Source of the DNA: Pseudomonas chlororaphis subsp. chlororaphis
GTDB taxonomy: Bacteria; Pseudomonadota; Gammaproteobacteria; Pseudomonadales; Pseudomonadaceae
Assembly: GCF_003945765.1 (NCBI RefSeq)
Contig: NZ_CP027712.1
Coordinates: forward strand, 5,332,001 to 5,396,000
Direction: 5' to 3'
Length of the DNA: 64,000 nucleotides
Part shown: one piece after another, positions 48,615-58,169 of the stretch
How the letters are laid out: each line of letters begins with the position of its first letter
Position numbering within the stretch: the stretch's first letter is position 1
Notes under the pieces: model-generated
What the model saw: the letters and a program-made list of their open reading frames with translations, nothing else
Told to the model about the DNA's origin: nothing
The model's database searches: none
Translations under genes and position numbers: made by a program

Positions 48615-50063
48615 TTACCTCGCGCGTATCACGTGCTTGATCTCCTGGAACGCCTGCAAACCCCAAGGCCCCAGCTCGCGGCCGATGCTGCTCTGCTTGT
48701 AGCCGCCCCAGGCGGTCTGCGGGAAGATCACCTGCGGTGCGTTGATCCACACCAGCCCGGCCTGCAAGGCATTGGCGACTCGCTCGGCGTTCTGCACATC
48801 GGCGCCGACCACACTGGCCACCAGGCCGAATTCGCTGTCGTTGGCCAGCGCGATGGCCTCGGCCTCGCTGGCGAAACTGCGCACGCAGAGCACCGGGCCA
48901 AAGATCTCCTCACGCCACAGCGCACTGTCGAGGGGCACTTCGGTGAAGATCGTCGGCCGCACAAAAAAGCCGCGCGCGCGGTCCGCCGGGCGTTCGCCGC
49001 CACACACCAACTTGGCCCCGACACTCAGCCCGCGATCGATATGGCCGAGCACGCGCTGGTATTGCGCCTGGTTGACCAGCGCACCCATCTCCACATCCGG
49101 ATCGAAAGGGTCCGCCACCCGAATCGCCTCGGCCCGTGCCTTGAGGCGCAGGAGGAATTCGTCCGCCAGTTCGTCGGCCACCAGCACCCGGCTGGTGGCG
49201 GAGCACATCTGCCCGGCGTTGAAAAAACCGCCGCCGCAGGCCAGCTCCACCGCTAGTTCGAGATCGGCATCGGCCAGCACCAGCAGCGAAGATTTGCCAC
49301 CCAGTTCCAGGCTCACGCCCTTGACCGTCTCCGCAGCACGCTGCATGACCTGGACCCCGACCGCATTGCTGCCGGTAAAGGAAATCTTCGCCACCCGCGG
49401 ATCGGCCGCCAGCGGCGCGCCCACCGCCAGGCCGGTGCCGCAGACCAGGTTGAACACGCCCTTGGGCAAGCCGCTCCCGGCGATGATCGCCGCCAGCTCC
49501 AGTTCCGGCAGCGGCGTGACTTCCGAGGGCTTGAGCACCACGCTGCAACCGGCGGCCAGGGCCGGCGCGAGTTTCCAGGCGGTGGTGACCATCGGGAAAT
49601 TCCACGGCACGATCAGGCCGACCACGCCACAGGGCTCACGCCGCACACGGGCACTGAAATCATCGCTGGGCAGCGGCACATCGCGGTCCTGGGCGGCGTC
49701 CAGGCCTTCGGCCAGCCCCGCGTAGTATTCGAAGGTGGCAATCACGTCGTCGACGTCGATGGCCGCTTCGAATTGCGGCTTGCCGTTATTGCTCGACTGC
49801 AGGTGCATCAGGTGTTCACGACGCTCGGCGACACCGGCGGCGATCCGCCGCAACACCGCGCCACGCTCGGCGCCGCAGGTCGCAGCCCACTCGGCGAGCC
49901 CGGCCTGGGCGGCACTCACCGCCTGCTCGACGCTGTGTGGGTCGCCGCCACCGACCACGGCCAGTGGCTCTTCGGTAGACGGATTGATCACCGGCAACAG
50001 CTCGCTGCCGGCATGCCACTGACCGTCGATGTACAGGCCGTTCAACAGGTTTGTCGGGTTCAT
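48615..50063 (-). CDS. Aldehyde dehydrogenase, probably 4-guanidinobutyraldehyde or related
   Basis: The protein has 482 residues, a full ALDH. The NAD site is IVPWNFPMVT, with SFTGSNAVG. The general base is Glu254 (SLELGGKSS) and the nucleophile Cys287 (NAGQMCSATSR). Its start overlaps the stop of the upstream decarboxylase gene by 4 bases (ATGA), so it most likely oxidises that enzyme's product, 4-guanidinobutanal if the decarboxylase is 2-ketoarginine specific. Confidence 0.92.
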   Translation of the reverse strand: MNPTNLLNGLYIDGQWHAGSELLPVINPSTEEPLAVVGGGDPHSVEQAVSAAQAGLAEWAATCGAERGAVLRRIAAGVAERREHLMHLQSSNNGKPQFEAAIDVDDVIATFEYYAGLAEGLDAAQDRDVPLPSDDFSARVRREPCGVVGLIVPWNFPMVTTAWKLAPALAAGCSVVLKPSEVTPLPELELAAIIAGSGLPKGVFNLVCGTGLAVGAPLAADPRVAKISFTGSNAVGVQVMQRAAETVKGVSLELGGKSSLLVLADADLELAVELACGGGFFNAGQMCSATSRVLVADELADEFLLRLKARAEAIRVADPFDPDVEMGALVNQAQYQRVLGHIDRGLSVGAKLVCGGERPADRARGFFVRPTIFTEVPLDSALWREEIFGPVLCVRSFASEAEAIALANDSEFGLVASVVGADVQNAERVANALQAGLVWINAPQVIFPQTAWGGYKQSSIGRELGPWGLQAFQEIKHVIRAR

Positions 50064-51697
50064 GCCTGCACCGCCCGCATCCAGCCGGCCTGGTCGATTT
50101 CGATCAGGGTCGGGCCCTGGCGATCGCTGGCCGCGCGCAACGCATTACGCAATCCGTCGACGCTGTCGATGGCCTCGGCGGCGCAGCCCAGGGCCTTGGC
50201 CACGCCGATGAAGTCCGGCGTGTAGATGTCCACGCCCACCGGCTCGATGTCGCGGTTGACCATGTATTTCTTGATCTCTTCATAGCCCTGGTTATTCCAC
50301 AGCAGCACGATGATTGGCGTGCGCGCTTCCACCGCGCAGGCCAGTTCCGACAGGGTGAACTGCAGGCCGCCGTCGCCGATCAGGCACGCCACCGGGCCCC
50401 GGGCGTTGCGTTCGGAAGCGCCACCGAGCCAGGCGCCGATCGCCGCCGGCAAGGCATAACCCAAGGTGCCGTAGCCGGTCGAGGAGTTGAACCAGCGGCG
50501 AGGACGCTCGGGGTTGAAGGTCAGGTTACCGCTGTACACCGGCTGCGTGGAGTCGCCGACGATGACGATCTGCGGCAGCTCCTGCAGGACGGTTTCGAGG
50601 AACAGAGTCTGCGCCCGGGTCGGGGCGTCCCACTGCTGCTCCAGTGCGCTACGCAGGGCAGCGGCACGGGCCGCGCCCCAGGCGCTGTCGCGCTCGCTCA
50701 GCGGTTGTTTGCCCAGCTCGGCCAGCAAGGCCTCGGTTGCGCTGTGCGCGTCGGCCACCAGCGCCACTTTCGGCGGATAGTTGCGCACGGTCTGGTCAGG
50801 GTCGATGTCGATGCGCAGCAGGGTGCCAGGAATCTCGAAACCGCCGGCGAAAGTCACGTCGTAATCGGTTTCGGCCAGCTCGGTGCCGATGGCCAGGACC
50901 ACGTCGGCATCGGCCACCAGGGCGCGGGTCGCCACCAGCGACTGGGTCGAACCGATCAGCAGCGGGTGCCGCGACGGCAGCATGCCCTTGGCGTTGATGG
51001 TCAGGGCCACGGGTGCCTGGAGCCATTCGGCGAGGCGGGTCAGGGACGCGGCGGCATCGATCGCGCCACCGCCGGCGAGGATCAGCGGACGCCTGGCGCC
51101 GGCCAGCAACTGGCTCATCCGCGCGATGGCGGCGGGCGCAGCGCCGGCCCGGGCGATGCTCACCGGCTCGCTGTCGAGCAGGTCGTCGGCCTCCTCCACC
51201 AGCACGTCGAGGGGGATTTCGATGTGCACCGGGCGCGGGCGGCCGGCCTGGAACAACGCGAAGGCGCGGGCCAGGACACCCGGCAGTTCCGCCGCCGACA
51301 TCAGGGTATGGGAGAACGCCGCCACGCCGCCCACCAGGGCCCCCTGGTTCGGCAGCTCGTGTAGCTTGCCGCGGCCGCCGCCGAGCTGGCTGCGCGATTG
51401 CACGCTGGAGATCACCAGCATCGGAATCGAGTCGGCATAGGCCTGGCCCATGGCGGTGGTGATGTTGGTCATGCCCGGGCCGGTGATGATGAAGCACACC
51501 CCCGGCTTGCCGCTGGTGCGGGCATAGCCGTCGGCCATGAAACCGGCGCCCTGCTCGTGGCGCGGCGTGACATGCCGGATGCTCGAACGGGCCAGGCCGC
51601 GATACAGCTCGACGGTGTGCACCCCGGGAATGCCGAAGACCTGCTCGACGCCATAACCTTCGAGTAACTTGACCAACACTTCGCCGCACGTCGCCAT
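50060..51697 (-). CDS. Thiamine-diphosphate enzyme, AruI-like 2-ketoarginine decarboxylase
   Basis: The protein has 545 residues from the ATG at 51697 (MATCGEVLVKLLEGYGVEQV). It has the three domains of acetolactate-synthase-like enzymes: N-terminal PYR domain with the catalytic glutamate in HEQGAGFMADGYAR (Glu48), a central domain, and a PP domain with the GDG-x(~25)-NN motif (GDGGLQFT... WNNQGYEE). The pairing with a guanidino-type ALDH resembles the arginine transaminase pathway (AruI). Benzoylformate or other keto-acid decarboxylation remains possible. No aruH transaminase is nearby. Confidence 0.88.
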   Translation of the reverse strand: MATCGEVLVKLLEGYGVEQVFGIPGVHTVELYRGLARSSIRHVTPRHEQGAGFMADGYARTSGKPGVCFIITGPGMTNITTAMGQAYADSIPMLVISSVQSRSQLGGGRGKLHELPNQGALVGGVAAFSHTLMSAAELPGVLARAFALFQAGRPRPVHIEIPLDVLVEEADDLLDSEPVSIARAGAAPAAIARMSQLLAGARRPLILAGGGAIDAAASLTRLAEWLQAPVALTINAKGMLPSRHPLLIGSTQSLVATRALVADADVVLAIGTELAETDYDVTFAGGFEIPGTLLRIDIDPDQTVRNYPPKVALVADAHSATEALLAELGKQPLSERDSAWGAARAAALRSALEQQWDAPTRAQTLFLETVLQELPQIVIVGDSTQPVYSGNLTFNPERPRRWFNSSTGYGTLGYALPAAIGAWLGGASERNARGPVACLIGDGGLQFTLSELACAVEARTPIIVLLWNNQGYEEIKKYMVNRDIEPVGVDIYTPDFIGVAKALGCAAEAIDSVDGLRNALRAASDRQGPTLIEIDQAGWMRAVQA

Positions 51698-51850
51698 GTC
51701 TTGCCCTTCTTGTTCGCTTGAGACGGTGTGCCTGGCTGGCCGCTGCATGGCCAGGCACGGGGAAGGCGTCATTGGAACGGGCTGCGTGTAGCGGGAACAA
51801 TGGATAAAAAGTCATACTCGCCATGTCCTCACGTCATGCCTTGGCCCTTT

Positions 51851-52732
51851 ATGAAACGCCTCCCGCCCTTGCCCGCGCTGCACACCTTTCTGATCACCGC
51901 GCGCTGCTGCAACTTCACCCACGCGGCCGAGCAGCTGCATATCACCCAGGGTGCGGTGAGCCGGCAGATCGCCGGCCTGGAGAGTCACCTGGGTTATGCC
52001 TTGTTCCAGCGCCAGGCCCGCGGCCTGAGCCTGACGGCCGAAGGACGGGAATGGCTGCCACGGGTGGAACAGGTGTTCGGCCTGATCAGCGAGGGGGTGG
52101 AACAGGTCGGGGTGAACCGCGACACCCTGCAACTCAAGGCGTCCACCTGTGTGATGCGCTGGTTGTTGCCGCGCCTGATGCAGTGGCAGAAAGAGCGGCC
52201 GGACGTGCCTGTGCGGCTGACCACCACCGTGCAGCACGGGGTGGACTTCAGTCGCGAACAATTCGACGCCGCGGTGATTTACGGTGCCCCGCCACCTTCC
52301 ACCCTCGGTGCCTATCACCTGTTCGACGAACAGCTGACGCCGGTGTGTTCACCTGCACTGCTCGAAGGGGCGATACCACTCAACACCCCGGCCGACCTGC
52401 AGCAACACATGCTGCTGCACCCGACCCTGGATACCCATGACTGGAGTACCTGGCTGAAAACCTCGGGGACGGTGCTGAACAACATCGGCAAGGGCCAGCA
52501 TTTCGAAACCCTGGACCTGGCGATGTCGGTTGCTTCCCAGGGGACGGGGGTAGCTATTGGCGATTGGGCATTGATCGGCGAAGACCTGAGCGCCGGGCGG
52601 CTGGTCATGCCATTTGAATTGAAGGTCCGTACGGGGCTGGGCTATTACCTGGTGCACCCCGATCGCTCGGCACCGTCGCCGCAGTTGCGGGCGTTGCTGG
52701 ACTGGCTGGTGGAACAGGCCCGGGCACGATAG
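51851..52732 (+). CDS. LysR family transcriptional regulator (GcvA-like)
   Basis: The protein has 293 residues from the ATG at 51851 (MKRLPPLPALHTFLITARCC). The winged helix has FTHAAEQLHITQGAVSRQIA and the substrate-binding domain resembles GcvA types (FEVLDL-like FETLDLAMSVASQGTGVAIG). It is divergent from the AruI-like/ALDH operon with 153 bases between, and is the probable regulator of that operon. Confidence 0.92.
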   Translation: MKRLPPLPALHTFLITARCCNFTHAAEQLHITQGAVSRQIAGLESHLGYALFQRQARGLSLTAEGREWLPRVEQVFGLISEGVEQVGVNRDTLQLKASTCVMRWLLPRLMQWQKERPDVPVRLTTTVQHGVDFSREQFDAAVIYGAPPPSTLGAYHLFDEQLTPVCSPALLEGAIPLNTPADLQQHMLLHPTLDTHDWSTWLKTSGTVLNNIGKGQHFETLDLAMSVASQGTGVAIGDWALIGEDLSAGRLVMPFELKVRTGLGYYLVHPDRSAPSPQLRALLDWLVEQARAR

Positions 52733-52733
52733 C

Positions 52734-52868
52734 CCTGTAGCCGCTGGCGCAGCCTGCGATCGAGCGCGTAGCGGTCGTAATCCGGTCAACACGTTGTACC
52801 TGCAAAAACGCGGTGTCTGGTTTTACGACTGCTGCGCAGCCGATCGCAGCCTCCGGCAGCGGCTACAG
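52734..52868. repeat. Paired REP-type element, family 2
   Basis: ctgtagccgctggcgcagcc-tgcgatcg (52734-52761) and inverted cgatcgcagcctccggcagc-ggctacag (52841-52868). Same family as the element at 35245. Confidence 0.8.
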
Positions 52869-52874
52869 GGTGTC

Positions 52875-53489
52875 TCAGTAACCGACGGTGAAACGCTGGC
52901 GGGAGTGCTTCGGTGTTTCCAGCTCATCGATCATGGCGATGGCGTAGTCGGCGAAGGTGATCCAGCTCTTGCCTTCGGCGCTCACCAGCAGGTGATCCTG
53001 GCCCAGGCGGAACTGCCCGCGGCGCTCGCCTTCGACGAACTCCGCCGATGGCGACAGGAAGGTCCAGTCCAGCTCTTGTTCCTGGCGCAGGGTATCGAGG
53101 AACACACTGCCGGCACTGGCTTCGGCCTTGTATTCGTCCGGAAAACCGGCGGCATCGATCACCCGGCTGCCGTCGGGCAACAGCAACGAACCGGCACCGC
53201 CCACCACCAGCAGGCGTTTGACCCCGGCCTTTTTCACCGGCTCGATCACGGCCTTGGGCGCGATGGTGGAAAAGTGCGCCGCGCTGATCACCGCATCGTG
53301 ACCGGCGATCGCCGCTTGCAACGCCGCGCCGTCCAGCACGTCGACCGCCTTGCTCACCACACCAGCGCGATTGCCGATTTTCGCCGGGTTACGGGCAATC
53401 GCGGTAACGCTGTGACCACGACGCAGGGCTTCTTCCAGCAGTTGGCTACCGGCACGACCGGTGGCCCCAATGATTGCGATCTTGCTCAT
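52875..53489 (-). CDS. NAD(P)-dependent oxidoreductase, atypical SDR
   Basis: The protein has 204 residues. The nucleotide-binding start is IAIIGATGRAGSQLLEEALR (GATGxxG). It is an NmrA/NAD(P)H-binding-type protein with VVGGAGSLLLPDGSRVIDA and FVEGERRGQFRLGQDHLLV. These are often flavin or quinone reductase-like or regulatory. It lies just upstream of the metallo-hydrolase gene on the same strand (76 bases), so co-transcription is likely. Confidence 0.88.
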   Translation of the reverse strand: MSKIAIIGATGRAGSQLLEEALRRGHSVTAIARNPAKIGNRAGVVSKAVDVLDGAALQAAIAGHDAVISAAHFSTIAPKAVIEPVKKAGVKRLLVVGGAGSLLLPDGSRVIDAAGFPDEYKAEASAGSVFLDTLRQEQELDWTFLSPSAEFVEGERRGQFRLGQDHLLVSAEGKSWITFADYAIAMIDELETPKHSRQRFTVGY

Positions 53490-53537
53490 GACAGTTCTCC
53501 AGTTCCGATAAGTGACGCAAAGCCTTACAGGGAATGC

Positions 53538-53556
53538 CCCCGCGCCAGGCGCGGGG
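53538..53556. terminator. GC hairpin between SDR-like and MBL genes
   Basis: A perfect 8-bp stem ccccgcgc/gcgcgggg with a 3-base loop, no T run. It may attenuate readthrough between the two genes. Confidence 0.45.
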
Positions 53557-53565
53557 ACGGTCGAA

Positions 53566-54450
53566 TCACCACTTCATTTCGCCCTTGGCGACCTTGGCGC
53601 TCAGCTCCAGGGAGCTGTCTTCGCCCAGGTCCGGGTAACGCTTTTTCATTGCCGCGATCAGTTCGGCGGAATCCTTGGCCTTGGCGGTTTCTTCATCGAA
53701 GGCCTTGATGTAGTCGGCGGTGAAATGCACGGGAGCCAGGGAGCGGGCGCTTTCGCCCAGGTAATGGCCGGGCACCACGGTCTGGGGTTTCAGCGCGGCG
53801 ATGGTGTCCAGGGTGGTCAGCCAGTCCTTGTGGGATTGCGCGGTCTGGGTATCGGCCATCCACACATGGATGTTTTCCGCGACCACCACGCCACCGACGA
53901 CCGCCTTGATCGACGGGATCCAGACGAAGGTGCGGTCAGGTTGCTTGCCGTCCAGGCCGATGATGTCCAGCTTCTGCCCTTCCAGGCTCAGGCTGTGGCC
54001 CTTGAGCACGCCCGGCACGATGGTCTTGGCCGGTACGTCGGCGCCCATTTTCGGGCCCCAGAATGCGAGCTTGCCGTCGACCGTGGCCTTGATGTGCTCG
54101 ACGGTCGGCTGCGACGCCACGACCTTGGCCTTGGGGAAGGCCCGGGTGATGGTGTCCAGGCCGAAGTAGTAGTCCGGGTCACCGTGGCTGATGTAGATGG
54201 TGGTCAGCTGCTTGCCGCTGGCGCGGATCTTTTCCACCAGCTGCTCGGCCTGGGATTTGCCGAACTGCGCGTCCACCAGGATCGCTTCCTTCTTGCCGCT
54301 GACCAGCACCGAGGTCACCGGGAAAATCGCCGCGGCGCCCGGGTTGTACACATCCAGGCTCAGGGCCGGCTCGACGGCGGCGGCATGGGCGGCGAAACCC
54401 AGGGTGGCGGTGGCCAGCAGCAGGCGCTTGAGTGAGGTGAATCCGATCAT
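53566..54450 (-). CDS. Exported MBL-fold hydrolase with altered metal ligands
   Basis: The protein has 294 residues from the ATG at 54450. A signal peptide (SLKRLLLATATLGFAAHAAA) suggests export to the periplasm. The fold motifs are present, but the usual HxHxDH is SHGDPDYYFG: His89 is kept, the second His is Asp91, and the last His is Tyr94. Later His ligands are kept (VVPGHY and the ENIHVWMAD strand). The protein may bind metals differently or have lost hydrolysis. It lies downstream of the SDR-like gene and divergent from a LysR gene. Confidence 0.85.
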   Translation of the reverse strand: MIGFTSLKRLLLATATLGFAAHAAAVEPALSLDVYNPGAAAIFPVTSVLVSGKKEAILVDAQFGKSQAEQLVEKIRASGKQLTTIYISHGDPDYYFGLDTITRAFPKAKVVASQPTVEHIKATVDGKLAFWGPKMGADVPAKTIVPGVLKGHSLSLEGQKLDIIGLDGKQPDRTFVWIPSIKAVVGGVVVAENIHVWMADTQTAQSHKDWLTTLDTIAALKPQTVVPGHYLGESARSLAPVHFTADYIKAFDEETAKAKDSAELIAAMKKRYPDLGEDSSLELSAKVAKGEMKW

Positions 54451-54594
54451 GTGCAGCTCCGATGGTCTGTCGGCCGTAAGTGGCCAGGGGTAGGTGGCGA
54501 TAGGTAAATGGCGATGGAGATGAAGCTTAGTTGCCGCACTCGTTACAAAAAATGCGATGCTTGGACATAGTTTGTTTCTGAAAGCGGGCAAATC

Positions 54595-55500
54595 ATGGAT
54601 CGTCTTCAAGCAATGCGCGTCTTCGTCACCGTAGTCGACCTTGGCAGCCAGTCGGCCGCCGCCGACCACCTGGACCTCTCGCGGCCAGTGGTTTCGCGCT
54701 ATCTGGCGGAGCTGGAGGACTGGGTCGGCGCCCGGCTGATGCACCGCACCACCCGCAAGCTGAGCCTGACCGCGGCGGGCACCGAGATCCTGCCCCGCTG
54801 CCGGCAGATGCTCGAATTGTCGACGGACATGCAGGCCGCCGTCAGCGAACCCGACGACGCGCCCCGCGGCTTGCTGCGCATCAGCGTCAGCACCTCGTTC
54901 GGCCAGGCCCAGTTGGCGGATGCCATGGCCACCTACGTCAAGCGTTACCCCGGCGTCAGCATCGACCTGCAGATGCTCGACCGCACGGTGAACCTAGTGG
55001 ACGAGCGCATCGACCTGGCGATCCGCACCAGCAACGACCTGGACCCGAACCTGATCGCCCGGCGCCTGACGGTCTGCCGCTCGGTGATCTGCGCCTCGCC
55101 GGCCTACCTGCGCGAGCACCCGGCGCCGCAACGCGTCGAGGAACTCAGCCAGCACAACTGCCTGACCCACTCCTATTTCGGCAAGAGCCTGTGGCATTTC
55201 GAGCAGGACGGCGAACAGGTTTCGGTCCCGGTGCAGGGCAATATCAGCGCCAACGAAGCCAGCACCCTGTTGCGCGCGACCATGGCCGGCGCCGGCGTGG
55301 CCATGCTGCCCAGCTACCAGGCCGGGGTGCATATCCACAGCGGCGAACTGGTGCGCCTGCTGCCCCACGCAGAGCCCCGGCAAATGAACATGTACGCGGT
55401 CTACGCCTCGCGCAAACACATGCCGGCGGCCCTGCGCAGCATGCTGGATTTCCTGGTGCTGCGCTTCCCCGAGGAGCCGGAGTGGGACAAGGGCCTTTAA
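54595..55500 (+). CDS. LysR family transcriptional regulator
   Basis: The protein has 301 residues. The winged helix domain starts MDRLQAMRVFVTVVDLGSQS and has AAADHLDLSRPVVSRYLAEL. The effector domain follows, with RTSNDLDPNLIARRL and the C-terminal DFLVLRFPEEPEW. It is divergent from the MBL-fold gene by 144 bases and is its likely regulator. Confidence 0.93.
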   Translation: MDRLQAMRVFVTVVDLGSQSAAADHLDLSRPVVSRYLAELEDWVGARLMHRTTRKLSLTAAGTEILPRCRQMLELSTDMQAAVSEPDDAPRGLLRISVSTSFGQAQLADAMATYVKRYPGVSIDLQMLDRTVNLVDERIDLAIRTSNDLDPNLIARRLTVCRSVICASPAYLREHPAPQRVEELSQHNCLTHSYFGKSLWHFEQDGEQVSVPVQGNISANEASTLLRATMAGAGVAMLPSYQAGVHIHSGELVRLLPHAEPRQMNMYAVYASRKHMPAALRSMLDFLVLRFPEEPEWDKGL

Positions 55501-55638
55501 AGCCCGATAAGACCGCTGAATACCGCATCAACACGCTGCCCGCGACCTGGCCGGCGGCCATGGCTGATCCACATGGCTGATCTATGCTGATAACAGTACC
55601 CCCACACGCGCAGGGGTATTCGTTCAGAGGTGTTTGCC

Positions 55639-55815
55639 ATGAACATCAAAACAAGAAGATACCTGGCCATTTTCGTCACCTGCACCGCGACCCTGGCGCT
55701 GTATGGAACAGCGGCCTATCGCGTCGAGCAGGCCCGGCAACAGCCACGTGTCTACGCCAGCTGCAACGTCGACCAGTGCATCCCGCACAACGCGACCCTC
55801 AACTCCCTGAAATGA
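55639..55815 (+). CDS. Small membrane-anchored or secreted hypothetical protein
   Basis: 58 residues from the ATG at 55639 with AGAGGT ~8 bases upstream. An N-terminal hydrophobic helix (YLAIFVTCTATLALYGTAAY) with basic flank is followed by a short polar tail with two cysteines (CNVDQC). This could be a signal-anchor protein. No family recognised. It ends 15 bases before the convergent pobR stop. Confidence 0.65.
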   Translation: MNIKTRRYLAIFVTCTATLALYGTAAYRVEQARQQPRVYASCNVDQCIPHNATLNSLK

Positions 55816-55830
55816 TGCAGGCGCGCGGCG

Positions 55831-56721
55831 TCACGGTTCGTGATCGGTCTTCAGCCGGTCACGGAAAGCCTTGGGCGAGATCCCGACTCGGCGGCGGAAC
55901 AGCCGGGTGAAGTTGGTGGGATCGGAAAACCCCAGGGTGTCGGAAATCTCGTAGATGGTCATGCTGGTGTAGGTCAGCAGGCGCTTGGCCTCCAGCAGCT
56001 GACGCTCATGCATGATCTGCAGGGCCGGCTGGCCCGCCAGTTCGCGGCAGGTGCCATTGAGGTGGGAAACGGAAATCCCCAGCTTGTGCGCCAGGTCCTC
56101 GACCTTCACATGCTCGCGATAGTGGGCCTCCACCAGTTGGATATAGCCATTGAAATACTCCCGCGCCCGCTGCGGTCGCTGGCTGGCGCTGCGGCGCCGG
56201 ATCGCCTGGCGGCTGACCCACACCATGATCACGCTGACCAGCGAGTGCATGAGCATTTCCCGCGCCGGCTCACGTCCCTGGTACTCGTTCTGCAACGCGG
56301 CAAACAGGCTGTTCAGGTAGTCGCCGTCGGCGCCCGCCGGGTAGCTCTCGGCTACGGCCAGGGCATTCACCGAGTGCCCCAGCTGGGCTTGCAGATGGGC
56401 CATCAAGGGCGCCGCCAGGGTCACCACATAACCGTCGATGTCTTCGGAAAAACGAAAGCCGTGCACCGACAGGGCCGGCAGGATCTGCAGCGCCGACTCC
56501 CCCAGCAACGTGCGCTGGCCTTCGATCTCAAGCTCGGCCTGGCCGCGATGCACGAACAGTAATTGACAGAGATCGGCATGCCGATGCGGCTTGATTTCCC
56601 AATGGTGCTCGCGGCTGCGCTTGGAAATGGTTTCGCAGTGCAGCAGGTCCGGTGTCGGCCAATCCAGGCTTTCCCCATAGAGTTTGAACACCGGAATTGA
56701 AGGCAAGGCAGGCTTATTCAT
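55831..56721 (-). CDS. pobR: AraC/XylS family regulator PobR
   Basis: The protein has 296 residues. The N-terminal cupin-like domain (residues ~30-130, with HHWEIKPHRHADLCQLLFVH) binds the effector. The C-terminal two HTH motifs are KVEDLAHKLGISVSHLNGTC and YEISDTLGFSDPTNFTRLFR. It is divergent from pobA by 177 bases, the arrangement of the Pseudomonas PobR/PobA pair that responds to 4-hydroxybenzoate. Confidence 0.9.
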   Translation of the reverse strand: MNKPALPSIPVFKLYGESLDWPTPDLLHCETISKRSREHHWEIKPHRHADLCQLLFVHRGQAELEIEGQRTLLGESALQILPALSVHGFRFSEDIDGYVVTLAAPLMAHLQAQLGHSVNALAVAESYPAGADGDYLNSLFAALQNEYQGREPAREMLMHSLVSVIMVWVSRQAIRRRSASQRPQRAREYFNGYIQLVEAHYREHVKVEDLAHKLGISVSHLNGTCRELAGQPALQIMHERQLLEAKRLLTYTSMTIYEISDTLGFSDPTNFTRLFRRRVGISPKAFRDRLKTDHEP

Positions 56722-58092
<1,371 letters not shown>

Positions 58093-58169
58093 GAGCCTAT
58101 CGAGTACACTGGCGAGCATTCCCGCTCGCCTTGCACCCTGCGGGTCAATCACTGCCTGCAGGTTATTTC

